Source: Salegentibacter echinorum
GTDB lineage: Bacteria > Bacteroidota > Bacteroidia > Flavobacteriales > Flavobacteriaceae
NCBI RefSeq assembly: GCF_900129445.1
Contig: NZ_FQVT01000005.1
Coordinates: 1 to 64,000 of the forward strand
Reading direction: 5' to 3'
Length of the DNA stretch: 64,000 bases
Of the stretch, positions 1 to 6,296 are shown in pieces. How positions within the stretch are numbered: position 1 is the first letter of the stretch; each line of letters opens with the position of its first letter. A program made the translations under genes and the position numbers. The notes beneath the pieces are model-generated. The model was given only the letters and a program-made list of their open reading frames with translations. It did not search any database and was not told where the DNA came from.

Positions 1-1248
1 ATACCGGAAGGCTTTTCCGATTGGACTCTTGGGAAGGATTAGCTGATGCTTCATCTGAGCAAACATCCATTTCCCAAATTCATTGATAACGGGTAAGGCT
101 TTTTCCAGTCGCAGGGATTTACGCTGTTCCGGATTTAAGTTATCCTCTCGTGCCTGGGCCTCCACCGCATAGAGTTTCTGGATGAAGGTCAAAGCTGTTT
201 CAGCTCGTTCTTTGTCATTGTCTTTTGCTTTGTCAAATTCCCTTCGGGCATGAGCCCAGCAGTTTAGGTGGGTAACCCCTTCAAGTTTTCCGATTTTATC
301 ATACACGGCATAGCCATCACTTTGAAGGTAGCCCTTAAAATTAGACAATACATGATCGGCAGCCTCTCGGCTACGCCCGGGCTGGTAATCAAAGAGTACG
401 CTGCCATCCATTGGGCAATGATGTACCCAATAATAGCCTTGATGTGTTTTTCCTTTTTTAGCAGGATCCATTACCTTTATGGGAGTTTCATCGCTTTGCA
501 GATAGCCTTTGGAGCGAATATCCTCCAGCAAGTGCTGATAAAGAATATCGATGATTTTAAGGCTCTGCCGCGTCCAACCTTCTAAAGTGGAAGATGCTAT
601 GGGAATGTCTGCTCTTTTGAAGCGTTGGAGTTGCCGGTACAGCGGAAGGTGATCCTGGTATTTATCGACCAAAATAGAAGCCAATATCCCGGCTCCAGGA
701 ACGCCCTTTTCGATTACCCGCTCGGGAAGTTCCCCGATGATCACCCCTTCTTTACTTTTGGGAGCATACTTATAGCGGATGTAGCGTTTGATATAGTATT
801 TGGCAGGCTCGTATTCCAGCTCATCGGTCACTTCTTTGCCAATACACACCATATCGGTAATATCCTCTTGGGGATAGATCTCGATCTCTTCTACCTCAAG
901 ATGTTCTGGAAGAGGCATTCTTCCTTTGTGGGTCGAGGTTTTCTTGCGGCGCTGGTAAGTGAGCTTTTCCTTTAGCTCGGCTTCTTGTTGTTCCGCCTTT
1001 TCTGGTTCCATTTCAAAAGGAAGGCTCATCTGGTTCTTATCTCCCTCGAAGCGTTCTCTCTTTTGACCAAATGCCAGGCGTTTGTAGTATGCTATCTGAA
1101 ATTTCAGATCAGCAATTTTATGCTGTGCTTTTTTAACTTCTTGTTCCTTTTTAGAAACACTTTTTTCAGCTTTTCCCCTCTTTTTTGTCTCCTTCTTCAG
1201 GAGTGCCAAAAGCTGGTCTTTAGTAAGGTTTTCTAAGGGTTCTTGCAT
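1..1248 (-). CDS. tnpC: IS66 family transposase TnpC (partial, C-terminus off window)
   Basis: This DDE transposase catalyses IS66 movement. Reading from the ATG at 1248 gives 416 codons that stay open to base 1; the family is usually about 500 residues, so the C-terminus is missing. The start reads MQEPLENLTKDQLLALLKKE, followed by a Lys/Glu-rich coiled coil and LKFQIAYYKRLAFGQKRERF, the usual IS66 N-terminal leucine-zipper region. Further on are YQPGRSREAADHVLSNFKGYLQSDGYAVYDK-like elements typical of the catalytic domain, including the acidic residue of LQSDGYAVY. No internal stop or frameshift was seen, so the visible part looks intact. Confidence 0.9.
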   Translation of the reverse strand, partial: MQEPLENLTKDQLLALLKKETKKRGKAEKSVSKKEQEVKKAQHKIADLKFQIAYYKRLAFGQKRERFEGDKNQMSLPFEMEPEKAEQQEAELKEKLTYQRRKKTSTHKGRMPLPEHLEVEEIEIYPQEDITDMVCIGKEVTDELEYEPAKYYIKRYIRYKYAPKSKEGVIIGELPERVIEKGVPGAGILASILVDKYQDHLPLYRQLQRFKRADIPIASSTLEGWTRQSLKIIDILYQHLLEDIRSKGYLQSDETPIKVMDPAKKGKTHQGYYWVHHCPMDGSVLFDYQPGRSREAADHVLSNFKGYLQSDGYAVYDKIGKLEGVTHLNCWAHARREFDKAKDNDKERAETALTFIQKLYAVEAQAREDNLNPEQRKSLRLEKALPVINEFGKWMFAQMKHQLILPKSPIGKAFRY

Positions 1249-1322
1249 AGGGTAAAGATACAAAAACCCTTGTTTTAAACCTACTGTAAACCCTTGTTTT
1301 TACCGGGGTTTTCATCACTTTT

Positions 1323-1664
1323 TTACCTTGGATACCTCAGTTTCTGATGGGCCTTTTTTACCTGTAGTCCTTCTACCATAAGCACCAGTTGTGACCAGGT
1401 TATATCTGGATTATTTTCTTTAAAAACCGGCGGGGTGAAACTGCCTTGTTCCAGGCGTTTGTAATACAATACAAAACCCCCGGCTTCCCAGTGCAAGAGC
1501 TTAAGATGAGTACGGTTACGGTTCAAAAATATAAAAACATCCCCACTAGTGGGTTCCCTGCCCATCTCGTTGTTTACCAGTCCGCTCAAGCCATTAAAGG
1601 ATTTTCGCATATCACAGGCCTTTCGATAAAAGTAATAGGTATGGAACGAGCTTAATGCAAACAT
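1323..1664 (-). CDS. tnpB: IS66 family accessory protein TnpB
   Basis: This 113-residue protein has the IS66 Orf2 signature: a CDMRKSFNGLSGLV-like segment, then FIFLNRNRTHLKLLHWEAGGFVLYYKRLEQG. The family is about 115 residues and is needed for transposition, though its biochemical role is unclear. Its ATG shares one base with the tnpA stop (TAATG), which implies translational coupling. It lies 74 bp upstream of tnpC. The gene looks complete. Confidence 0.92.
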   Translation of the reverse strand: MFALSSFHTYYFYRKACDMRKSFNGLSGLVNNEMGREPTSGDVFIFLNRNRTHLKLLHWEAGGFVLYYKRLEQGSFTPPVFKENNPDITWSQLVLMVEGLQVKKAHQKLRYPR

Positions 1665-1942
1665 TAATAAAGCCTGATAAGTTTACTAATTAATTCAAGC
1701 TGGGAGTCCTCCAGTCTTAACCTGATCCCATTGGGATAAATGAGTTCCAGACTTCCAGTTTCGACTTTAGGACTGATGCTTATAAAGCCACTAGTTTCTG
1801 GTAATTCTTTCAAGGCTTTCTTTTTCTTCCAGTAATAGAAAGTTGAGGGAACAACACCATTCGTTTCACAGAAGGCCTTTGCGTTTAAGGCACTATTTTT
1901 AAATTCATCGATCAAGGTAAACATTTCTTGTTCTTTACTCAT
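1664..1942 (-). CDS. tnpA: IS66 family accessory protein TnpA (HTH)
   Basis: A 92-residue helix-turn-helix protein, first gene of the element. The segment AKAFCETNGVVPSTFYYWKKKK (about residues 21-42) is the DNA-binding HTH of IS66 Orf1. The C-terminal part (LELIYPNGIRLRLED) is the usual short beta region. The stop codon overlaps the tnpB ATG by one base. Nothing suggests decay. Confidence 0.9.
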   Translation of the reverse strand: MSKEQEMFTLIDEFKNSALNAKAFCETNGVVPSTFYYWKKKKALKELPETSGFISISPKVETGSLELIYPNGIRLRLEDSQLELISKLIRLY

Positions 1943-2064
1943 TGTAGTTATTTTTGAGCAAAGCTATATCCAGGATTGCACTCTAGCAATACGTGCTTGG
2001 TGGGGTGGATACACTAAAAGCCCCATGGGTTTTTCGAATTTTTAAAAGGACTTTCGAATGATAT

Positions 2065-2083
2065 CCATTCGGTAGTTGCTAAT
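2065..2083 (-). repeat. Left half of a cassette boundary, broken off near IS66
   Basis: On the minus strand the sequence AAAAATTAGCAACTACCG carries the stop codon TAG of the preceding gene and an AGC/AAC core like the left ends of the other boundaries. No matching right half is seen before the IS66 region begins, so the element may have been cut by the insertion or by deletion. Confidence 0.35.
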
Positions 2084-2795
2084 TTTTCCCATCGATATTC
2101 ATGGGAGTAAACCGAACTTTATAATCTCCATCTTTACTAAAAGTAAAACCACCTGAACACATGCCGTGTCCTACTTGTAATTTTTCTTTCCAAGTTTTAA
2201 TAATATATATTGTGGAAGTTTTAGTTTTTTCATCGTAAACTTCTGTTCTGTACCAAATTTCTAAATCGGATGAATTTTGAGGTTGGAATACGGCGTATGC
2301 TGCTGGTCCACAACCATAATATTGAACATCAGTCTTTTCAAATTTTAAACTCAAATCATCACTTAATTCTTCTGTATTGTTATCTGTTACTTTCCAAGCT
2401 ACAGGTTCATGTTCTTTTGTTTCACGATTATATCTTGTCAGTTCATTATAATTTTCCTTGTTCGTTAGATGAGTGAATTTTAAAAAATACTTTTTATTAA
2501 GTTCTAATTTTTCTGCAGGTTTAAAAGTAGCTTGAGTTAAACTCATTTGTCCGATTAATATTTCTTTTAATATCAAATCTATTTTCTCTCCATCTTCACT
2601 TTGTAAATAAGCTTCTCTATCATTTTTAAAAGAGTTAATCACTTTTTGACTAAATGAATATCCCTCTATTATAAAAATAGAATTCTGGCTAATAGCACTA
2701 TGTTCTGGATAATAAGTAAATCCACTCATAGCACATTCAGCACTTGATTGATGTATAGTAAATAATAGGAATAAAAGTAGAATTGTATTTTTCAT
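2079..2795 (-). CDS. Secreted protein of unknown function (cassette gene)
   Basis: I do not recognise this 238-residue protein. The ATG at 2795 is preferred over a longer in-frame reading from 2864, because it begins a clear signal peptide (MKNTILLLFLLFTIHQSSA) and the extra residues are encoded by the neighbouring boundary. The mature part looks like beta-rich periplasmic or exported protein with spaced cysteines (ECAMSG, YYGCGPAAY, GHGMCSGGF). It has no lipobox, so it is probably not a lipoprotein. The TAG stop lies in a boundary-like core at 2079. The downstream side is the IS66 region. Confidence 0.7.
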   Translation of the reverse strand: MKNTILLLFLLFTIHQSSAECAMSGFTYYPEHSAISQNSIFIIEGYSFSQKVINSFKNDREAYLQSEDGEKIDLILKEILIGQMSLTQATFKPAEKLELNKKYFLKFTHLTNKENYNELTRYNRETKEHEPVAWKVTDNNTEELSDDLSLKFEKTDVQYYGCGPAAYAVFQPQNSSDLEIWYRTEVYDEKTKTSTIYIIKTWKEKLQVGHGMCSGGFTFSKDGDYKVRFTPMNIDGKN

Positions 2796-2838
2796 AGTTC
2801 TAAACTTTTTGCAATTGAATTTCTCTCTAGCAATATTA

Positions 2839-2977
2839 TAGCTAACGGTTACGATTATCGCCAATTGGCGGAGTAAGGGACGCGGATTTGTCGGCTTAGT
2901 ATTTTGTTGTTGGTCAAGATAATTATTTTCTTTCTAACGCTGCGGCTTATTGGCGATGAACCGTTGCTGTCAGCTGG
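2839..2977 (-). repeat. Cassette boundary B1, imperfect fold-back of about 139 bp
   Basis: The plus-strand left arm (GCTAACGGTT from 2841, then ATCGCCAAT) pairs with the right arm (ATTGGCGATGAACCGTTGC, 2949-2967). The arms share AACGGTT and ATCGCCAAT, offset by a 4-base bulge (ACGA) on one side only. The gene-sense left end, CCAGCTGACAGCAACGG, contains the TGA stop of the pentapeptide gene. The gene-sense right end is CCGTTAGC. One-sided bulges near the core are also a feature of attC sites. Confidence 0.6.
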
Positions 2978-3752
2978 TTTTTTTTAGAACTATCCAATAT
3001 TCTCCTATTTCATCTACCTCAAAAACACCTCGATCAATATAAAATCTTTCTTTTAGCTTTTCAATTCCTTTGACTTCATTAATTTCTAAAGTTTCTAACC
3101 AATTTTGATCATAAACTTTTACGCCTTCTAAGTCTGCAAAGCTCATATCTGCACAATTGAAATCCGTTGCGCAAATTTTTGCTTTATTTAATTTAACTCG
3201 TCTTAGATTAGCAAAACTAAAATCGGATTTTGTTATTGTGGTTTCAGATAAATTTGCATTTTCAAATCTAGCATTATAAGCAATTGTATCTACAAAAAAT
3301 GCTTCCCTCAATCTGCAATCATAAAATTTACAATTTTCAAGATTACTTCTGGAAAAACTTGCATTTTCTAAATTAGAAAATGAAAAATTACTATTTCTAA
3401 AGTTGTATTCATTTAGTTTAGCATCCTGCAAGAAACATTGATGTAGGCTGAATTCGTTTACCCCTAAATCGTAAAGTCTTCTTATAAATGATACAATTTT
3501 AAAGGATGAATTAATTGTATTGAGTCCTCGATAATCTTCTATCGATTCTTTCAAATTTTCAATTCTTTCCTTTTTGTTACTGAAATTTTCATAAACACCA
3601 TATATGATACCTAAGACTAATAAATCAAACAAAAGGCCATGAAATTCAACTAGAATATCGTGATAACTAAATTGTGAGTCGTAAAAATCAAGTACAATTG
3701 TAATGATTAAGATTATTATAAATATTACAATTATGACTTTAATGTTTTTCAT
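2970..3752 (-). CDS. Membrane-anchored pentapeptide-repeat protein (cassette gene)
   Basis: A 260-residue protein from the ATG at 3752. The upstream in-frame codons to 3776 are part of the boundary. It has two predicted membrane segments (about residues 3-20 and 38-54), a charged linker, then about twenty pentapeptide-type A(D/N)LXX repeats from roughly residue 105 to 205 (NFRNSNFSFSNLENASF, ANLSETTITKSDFSFANL). The repeats would form a right-handed beta helix. The role is unknown; family members include DNA-gyrase mimics and membrane proteins of unclear function. The TGA stop lies inside boundary B1. The start is only about 20 bp from boundary B2. Confidence 0.82.
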   Translation of the reverse strand: MKNIKVIIVIFIIILIITIVLDFYDSQFSYHDILVEFHGLLFDLLVLGIIYGVYENFSNKKERIENLKESIEDYRGLNTINSSFKIVSFIRRLYDLGVNEFSLHQCFLQDAKLNEYNFRNSNFSFSNLENASFSRSNLENCKFYDCRLREAFFVDTIAYNARFENANLSETTITKSDFSFANLRRVKLNKAKICATDFNCADMSFADLEGVKVYDQNWLETLEINEVKGIEKLKERFYIDRGVFEVDEIGEYWIVLKKTS

Positions 3753-3772
3753 ACGAATTTTGGATAAAACTT

Positions 3773-3909
3773 GCACACAACGGCTCGGCTATGGCAAGTA
3801 GGGCAAGTGGTAAGCGATTACCTTTCCCCCAAGCACTTAGCAAACACGCCCAAGCCGGTGAATTCAGCACTTACCGCCCTATTTGCTGTAGCCATTGTTA
3901 TGTGCTGGC
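3773..3909 (-). repeat. Cassette boundary B2, clean attC-like fold-back
   Basis: The two ends of this 137-bp stretch are inverse copies. The plus-strand left end GCACACAACGGCTCGGCTAT and the complement of the right end, GCACATAACAATGGCTACAG, then continue into (A/G)GGGC and GGTAAG elements, with roughly 30 of 40 positions pairing. A few bases are unpaired on one arm only. The inner part holds a second small hairpin (GGTAAGCGATTACC). The gene-sense left end carries the TAA stop of the gene ending at 3898, and the right end CCGTTGTGTGCAAG precedes the pentapeptide gene. Confidence 0.65.
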
Positions 3910-4338
3910 TTTTCTGTCGGGTTGAACTCCATAATCGTCTAATGCAATATGCGGTAAATTCCCCAGCTTATACTTTTTAGATTTTATTTGCTCAATTACA
4001 TCCTCTTTTTTAATTCCGAAATAGTTGGAAATGTAGTGAAAATGAGGTTTTCCATTTTGCCAATTTTCTTTTCCTCCAATACTGTTGTAAGTGATGAAGA
4101 AACAATGCCATCCTCCGTCTTTTTCTAAGATTTTTGCAACCTTAGCGCTCCGCTGTTCTAACGCTTGTTTAAGTTGTCCATCAGTCAATTCCGTTTTTCC
4201 AAACTTTTCAATTTCTCCATCTTCGTTCAGCATATAGGCAAAGGGTAATTTCTCTTTGTCTATGGCACTTGTTTGGAAATTTGATGAGTATTGACTCAAC
4301 AAAAATCCATTGTCCCCAGCCTTTAATAGAAAACCCAT
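3898..4338 (-). CDS. Unknown soluble protein (cassette gene)
   Basis: Not recognised. The ATG at 4338 gives 146 residues; a TTG at 4362, with AAAAGG just upstream, would add eight. There is no signal peptide or membrane segment. The middle is charged (KTELTDGQLKQALEQRSAKVAKILEKD) and the C-terminal half is aromatic (GGWHCFFITYNSIGGKENW, KPHFHYISNYFGI). It follows the gene at 4396-4674 with a 57-bp gap and the two probably share one cassette and transcript. The last residues and the TAA stop are encoded by boundary B2, so the C-terminus was probably set by cassette insertion. Confidence 0.65.
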   Translation of the reverse strand: MGFLLKAGDNGFLLSQYSSNFQTSAIDKEKLPFAYMLNEDGEIEKFGKTELTDGQLKQALEQRSAKVAKILEKDGGWHCFFITYNSIGGKENWQNGKPHFHYISNYFGIKKEDVIEQIKSKKYKLGNLPHIALDDYGVQPDRKAST

Positions 4339-4395
4339 TAAAATATCAGGATTAAAGACCAAACCTTTTAATAGTTTTTGCTGTTTCCTTTTCCT

Positions 4396-4674
4396 TTAGG
4401 CTTTTAGTAAATCCAATAATTGTTGTGGAATTTCAATTTTTCGGAAGTCATTGATAAATTCTCGACAATCTTTTGCTGTAGCAAATAAAATTCGTTTTCC
4501 TTTTTCCGTTGGTTTTTTCTTGCCCTTTGCCTCTTCTGGGACTTGAAGCATCATTCTTTGCACAAAACACGCATCATAATAATGTTGGTCAGGAATAACA
4601 TTTTCAAAATCTTCTCCTCCAAAAGATATTATTTTTTCTCCTGTCTTTTTATTGATGATTTCCCTTATTCGCAT
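4396..4674 (-). CDS. Unknown small soluble protein (cassette gene)
   Basis: Not recognised. The ATG at 4674 gives 92 residues (MRIREIINKKTGEKIISFGG). The longer in-frame reading to 4731 is rejected because those codons lie in boundary B3. The protein is charged, has a KGKKKPTEKGKR basic stretch near residues 49-60 and ends in a leucine-rich helix. It has no signal peptide. It starts about 13 bp after the boundary core GTTATGTGCAAG, so any promoter must lie in the boundary or further upstream. Confidence 0.6.
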   Translation of the reverse strand: MRIREIINKKTGEKIISFGGEDFENVIPDQHYYDACFVQRMMLQVPEEAKGKKKPTEKGKRILFATAKDCREFINDFRKIEIPQQLLDLLKA

Positions 4675-4686
4675 ATTATTTTCAGC

Positions 4687-4977
4687 TTGCACATAACGTG
4701 TTTGTATATGGTTTGTTGCGTGGTTAAGCAACTAAGTTAACAAATAAAAACCGAATAGAAAATCCGCGAGGAATTTCGTAAGTAGGCTAGAACCAATTAA
4801 AAACAAAGTAGGCAATCTCTTCCTAAAAACACTAAAGGCAAACAGATCAATCCCCATAGTCGCTAATCGCCGGACAATCGGTTTAGTCAATCCCGCACGT
4901 GCGGGACATTCATGTTAGGCTCCCGAAAAATCGGGACAGGTAGTACTGGCCACACGAATTAGTTATTGGTAACTGGC
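4687..4977 (-). repeat. Cassette boundary B3, long composite fold-back
   Basis: The outer ends match the other boundaries: GCACATAACGTG on the left, and AGTTATTGGTAACTGGC on the right, read on the plus strand. The 291-bp interior is much longer than in B1 and B2. It contains a perfect 16-bp palindrome TCCCGCACGTGCGGGA (4891-4906) and a hairpin TCCCGA-AAAA-TCGGGA (4921-4936). It may be a fused or nested pair of boundaries, or one that has lost a gene. No ORF of note is inside. Confidence 0.5.
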
Positions 4978-4986
4978 TTTTTTCAA

Positions 4987-5343
4987 TTAATAATCCTGAA
5001 TTAAAACTTCTGTAGGAATATGTAGAGTAGTGTTGAGTTTTCTAATCATATCTAGAGTCAGTTTTCTTTTTTTATTCAAAATTTCGCTAACTCTACTTTT
5101 AAATCCAACAACTTCTGCTAAATCCTTTTGTTTCATTCCCATTTGTTCCATTCGGAATTTAATTGCTTCGATTGGGTCAGGCATTCCGATTGGGAATTGT
5201 TCTTCTTCATATCTATCAATCAAAATTGACAGGATTTCCAATTCGTCTCCATCTTCCGTTCCTTTTTTTGCATCAAAAATTTCCTCAAGTCTGTTGAGTG
5301 CGTTTTGATAGTCTTTTTCATTTCTAATTGGTAATATTTTCAT
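4987..5343 (-). CDS. higA: HigA-type antitoxin (HTH)
   Basis: A 118-residue antitoxin whose C-terminal half is a Cro/CI-type helix-turn-helix (MKQKDLAEVVGFKSRVSEILNKKRKLTLDMIRKL, about residues 74-107). The N-terminal part (DELEILSILIDRYEEEQFP) is the usual toxin-facing region of the HigA subgroup with the sequence PIGMPDPIEAIKFRMEQMG. It lies 2 bp downstream of higB, the toxin-first order typical of higBA. The protein should neutralise HigB and repress the operon at the palindrome at 5675-5689. It lies in a cassette of its own with higB. Confidence 0.85.
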   Translation of the reverse strand: MKILPIRNEKDYQNALNRLEEIFDAKKGTEDGDELEILSILIDRYEEEQFPIGMPDPIEAIKFRMEQMGMKQKDLAEVVGFKSRVSEILNKKRKLTLDMIRKLNTTLHIPTEVLIQDY

Positions 5344-5345
5344 AA

Positions 5346-5639
5346 TTAGATATTATTTGCGTCAATTTTATCATATTCAGCGTGAGTTCCGATAAACCTT
5401 ATCCAGCATATTCCGTATTCAAAATTAAATTTTACAATCAAACGATAATTATTACCTTTTATATTGTAAACAATTCGATTATTTTTTAAAATACTAGCAC
5501 TCGGATATTCACTTTTTAATTCGTTAATATTTTTCCATTCAGATTTTTCAGTTTCTTTATACCACGATTTTAATTGTTCTTCACAATCAGCGTGTTTTTC
5601 CCAAAAATCTCGTAAAGTTCGTTTTGCGATTACTCTCAC
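5346..5639 (-). CDS. higB: HigB-type toxin (mRNA interferase family)
   Basis: A 97-residue toxin of the HigB/RelE superfamily: VRVIAKRTLRDFWEKHADCEEQLKSWYKE, then SADILKN-like SASILKNNRIVYNIKGNNYRLIVKFNFEYGICWIRFIGTHAEYDKID. Family members cleave mRNA on the ribosome. I chose the GTG at 5639 because VRVIAKRTL is the usual family N-terminus, and a Bacteroidota promoter -7 box (5657-5664) lies inside the longer reading. Spacing of 2 bp to higA supports an operon. Both genes look intact. Confidence 0.85.
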   Translation of the reverse strand: MRVIAKRTLRDFWEKHADCEEQLKSWYKETEKSEWKNINELKSEYPSASILKNNRIVYNIKGNNYRLIVKFNFEYGICWIRFIGTHAEYDKIDANNI

Positions 5640-5656
5640 ATTATAATTGTTTGACG

Positions 5657-5689
5657 CAAATATAATAAAAAAAGTTACCAATTTGGTAA
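5657..5689 (-). promoter_or_regulatory. higBA promoter -7 box with likely HigA operator
   Basis: Minus-strand TATATTTG (5657-5664) matches the Bacteroidota -7 box TAnnTTTG and lies 17 bp upstream of the higB GTG. Just upstream is the palindrome TTACCAAATTGGTAA (5675-5689), with 7-bp arms around one base. It covers the place of the -33 box. Autoregulation by HigA at this palindrome is inference. Confidence 0.6.
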
Positions 5690-5706
5690 TTGCTTGGGTT
5701 TTTTAG

Positions 5707-5731
5707 CTTGTTGCCAACGTGTTATACGAGG
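5707..5731 (-). repeat. Right half of a cassette boundary next to guaD
   Basis: On the minus strand the sequence CCTCGTATAACACGTTGGCAAC, followed by AAG, resembles the right ends of B3 (ACGTTATGTGCAAG) and B2. No matching left arm is seen between it and guaD. It marks the outer edge of the cassette run on the chromosomal side and could be a primary insertion site or a remnant. Confidence 0.45.
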
Positions 5732-5797
5732 ATAAAATCACCCTATTTCTCACAATATTTCCGGGGTAACGCGAAGTTTTCTACCTTTTTATCGGCA

Positions 5798-6274
5798 TCA
5801 ATAATCAATTCTATTTTCTTTACGATCCCATTTTTCAAAAACCGGCAGTCCCTCTTCCCGCATCATATTTACGAAGGGAATTTTACGTTCATCCATGTCT
5901 AAAGCAATTTCATCGTACACAAATTGATCGTCGAAGCCTATTTTTGCCGCATCCCGTCGGTTAAGGGCATAAAAGACCTGTTTAGGCCGTGCCCAGTAGA
6001 TGGCGCCCAAACACATGGGACAGGGCTCGCAAGAGGTATATAAAATACAGTCCTTTAATTGAAAATCCTGCAGTTTTTCACAGGCTTTACGAATAGCCAC
6101 GACCTCGGCGTGTGCGGTAGGATCTTTATGAGAAGTTACCTTGTTGTTGGCTTCAGCAATAATTTCCCCATCTTTAACGACTACCGCTCCAAAAGGACCG
6201 CCCTCGCCTTTGTCCATTCCTTCTTCGGCCAGTTCTATGGCTCTTTTCAGAAAATAATTATGATCTTTTTTCAT
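5798..6274 (-). CDS. guaD: Guanine deaminase
   Basis: A 158-residue cytosine-deaminase-fold zinc enzyme that converts guanine to xanthine and ammonia in the cytoplasm. The zinc/catalytic motifs are HAEVVAI (H55, E57) and PCPMCLGAIYWAR (C85, C88). The segment YTSCEPCPMCLGAIYWARP and the C-terminal FDDQFVYDEIALDMDERKIPF are typical of GuaD rather than TadA. Length fits the family. It is the last gene of mvk-ubiA-guaD, 22 bp after ubiA, though its reaction has no obvious link to isoprenoids. Confidence 0.9.
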   Translation of the reverse strand: MKKDHNYFLKRAIELAEEGMDKGEGGPFGAVVVKDGEIIAEANNKVTSHKDPTAHAEVVAIRKACEKLQDFQLKDCILYTSCEPCPMCLGAIYWARPKQVFYALNRRDAAKIGFDDQFVYDEIALDMDERKIPFVNMMREEGLPVFEKWDRKENRIDY

Positions 6275-6296
6275 AGTTGTTTTAATAATATTATAG

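Larger units (their letters stand above)
1..1980 (-). mobile_element. IS66-family insertion sequence, 3' part outside the window
   Basis: Three minus-strand genes in the order tnpA-tnpB-tnpC form the classic IS66 layout. The element runs off the left edge, so only its tnpA-side end lies inside. That outer end should fall between tnpA (start 1942) and the last cassette gene (stop 2079). I could not place the terminal inverted repeat or target duplication because the partner end is not visible, so 1980 is approximate. The interval between tnpB and tnpC (1249-1322) repeats AAACCCTTGTTTT twice and holds no gene. Confidence 0.85.
2065..5731 (-). other. Integron-like run of small gene cassettes bounded by fold-back sequences
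   Basis: Genes with stops at 2079, 2970, 3898, 4396, 4987 and 5346 all read on the minus strand and are unrelated in content. Three boundaries (2839-2977, 3773-3909, 4687-4977) lie between them. In the gene-sense direction each begins just after or across a stop codon with A-rich sequence, a CAG(C/T) element and a downstream AAC. Each ends with CGTTRnnnn just before the next start. A right half only lies at 5707-5731, next to guaD, and a left half only at 2065-2083, next to IS66. The layout (one gene set, then a palindromic site, always the same direction) is that of integron cassettes with attC sites. The core is not the canonical GTTRRRY and no integrase lies in the window. The call is inference from structure. 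Confidence 0.55.

Noticed and set aside
4674-4731. Longer N-terminus of the gene at 4396-4674
   Set aside because: The extra codons are encoded by boundary B3; the same was seen for the genes starting at 2795 and 3752.
5640-5681. Longer N-terminus of higB
   Set aside because: It overlaps a promoter box and adds a hydrophobic stretch not typical of HigB.
5798-6274. Annotation of this gene as tRNA adenosine deaminase TadA
   Set aside because: The YTSCEPCPMCLGAIYWAR and FDDQFVYDEI segments match guanine deaminase better.
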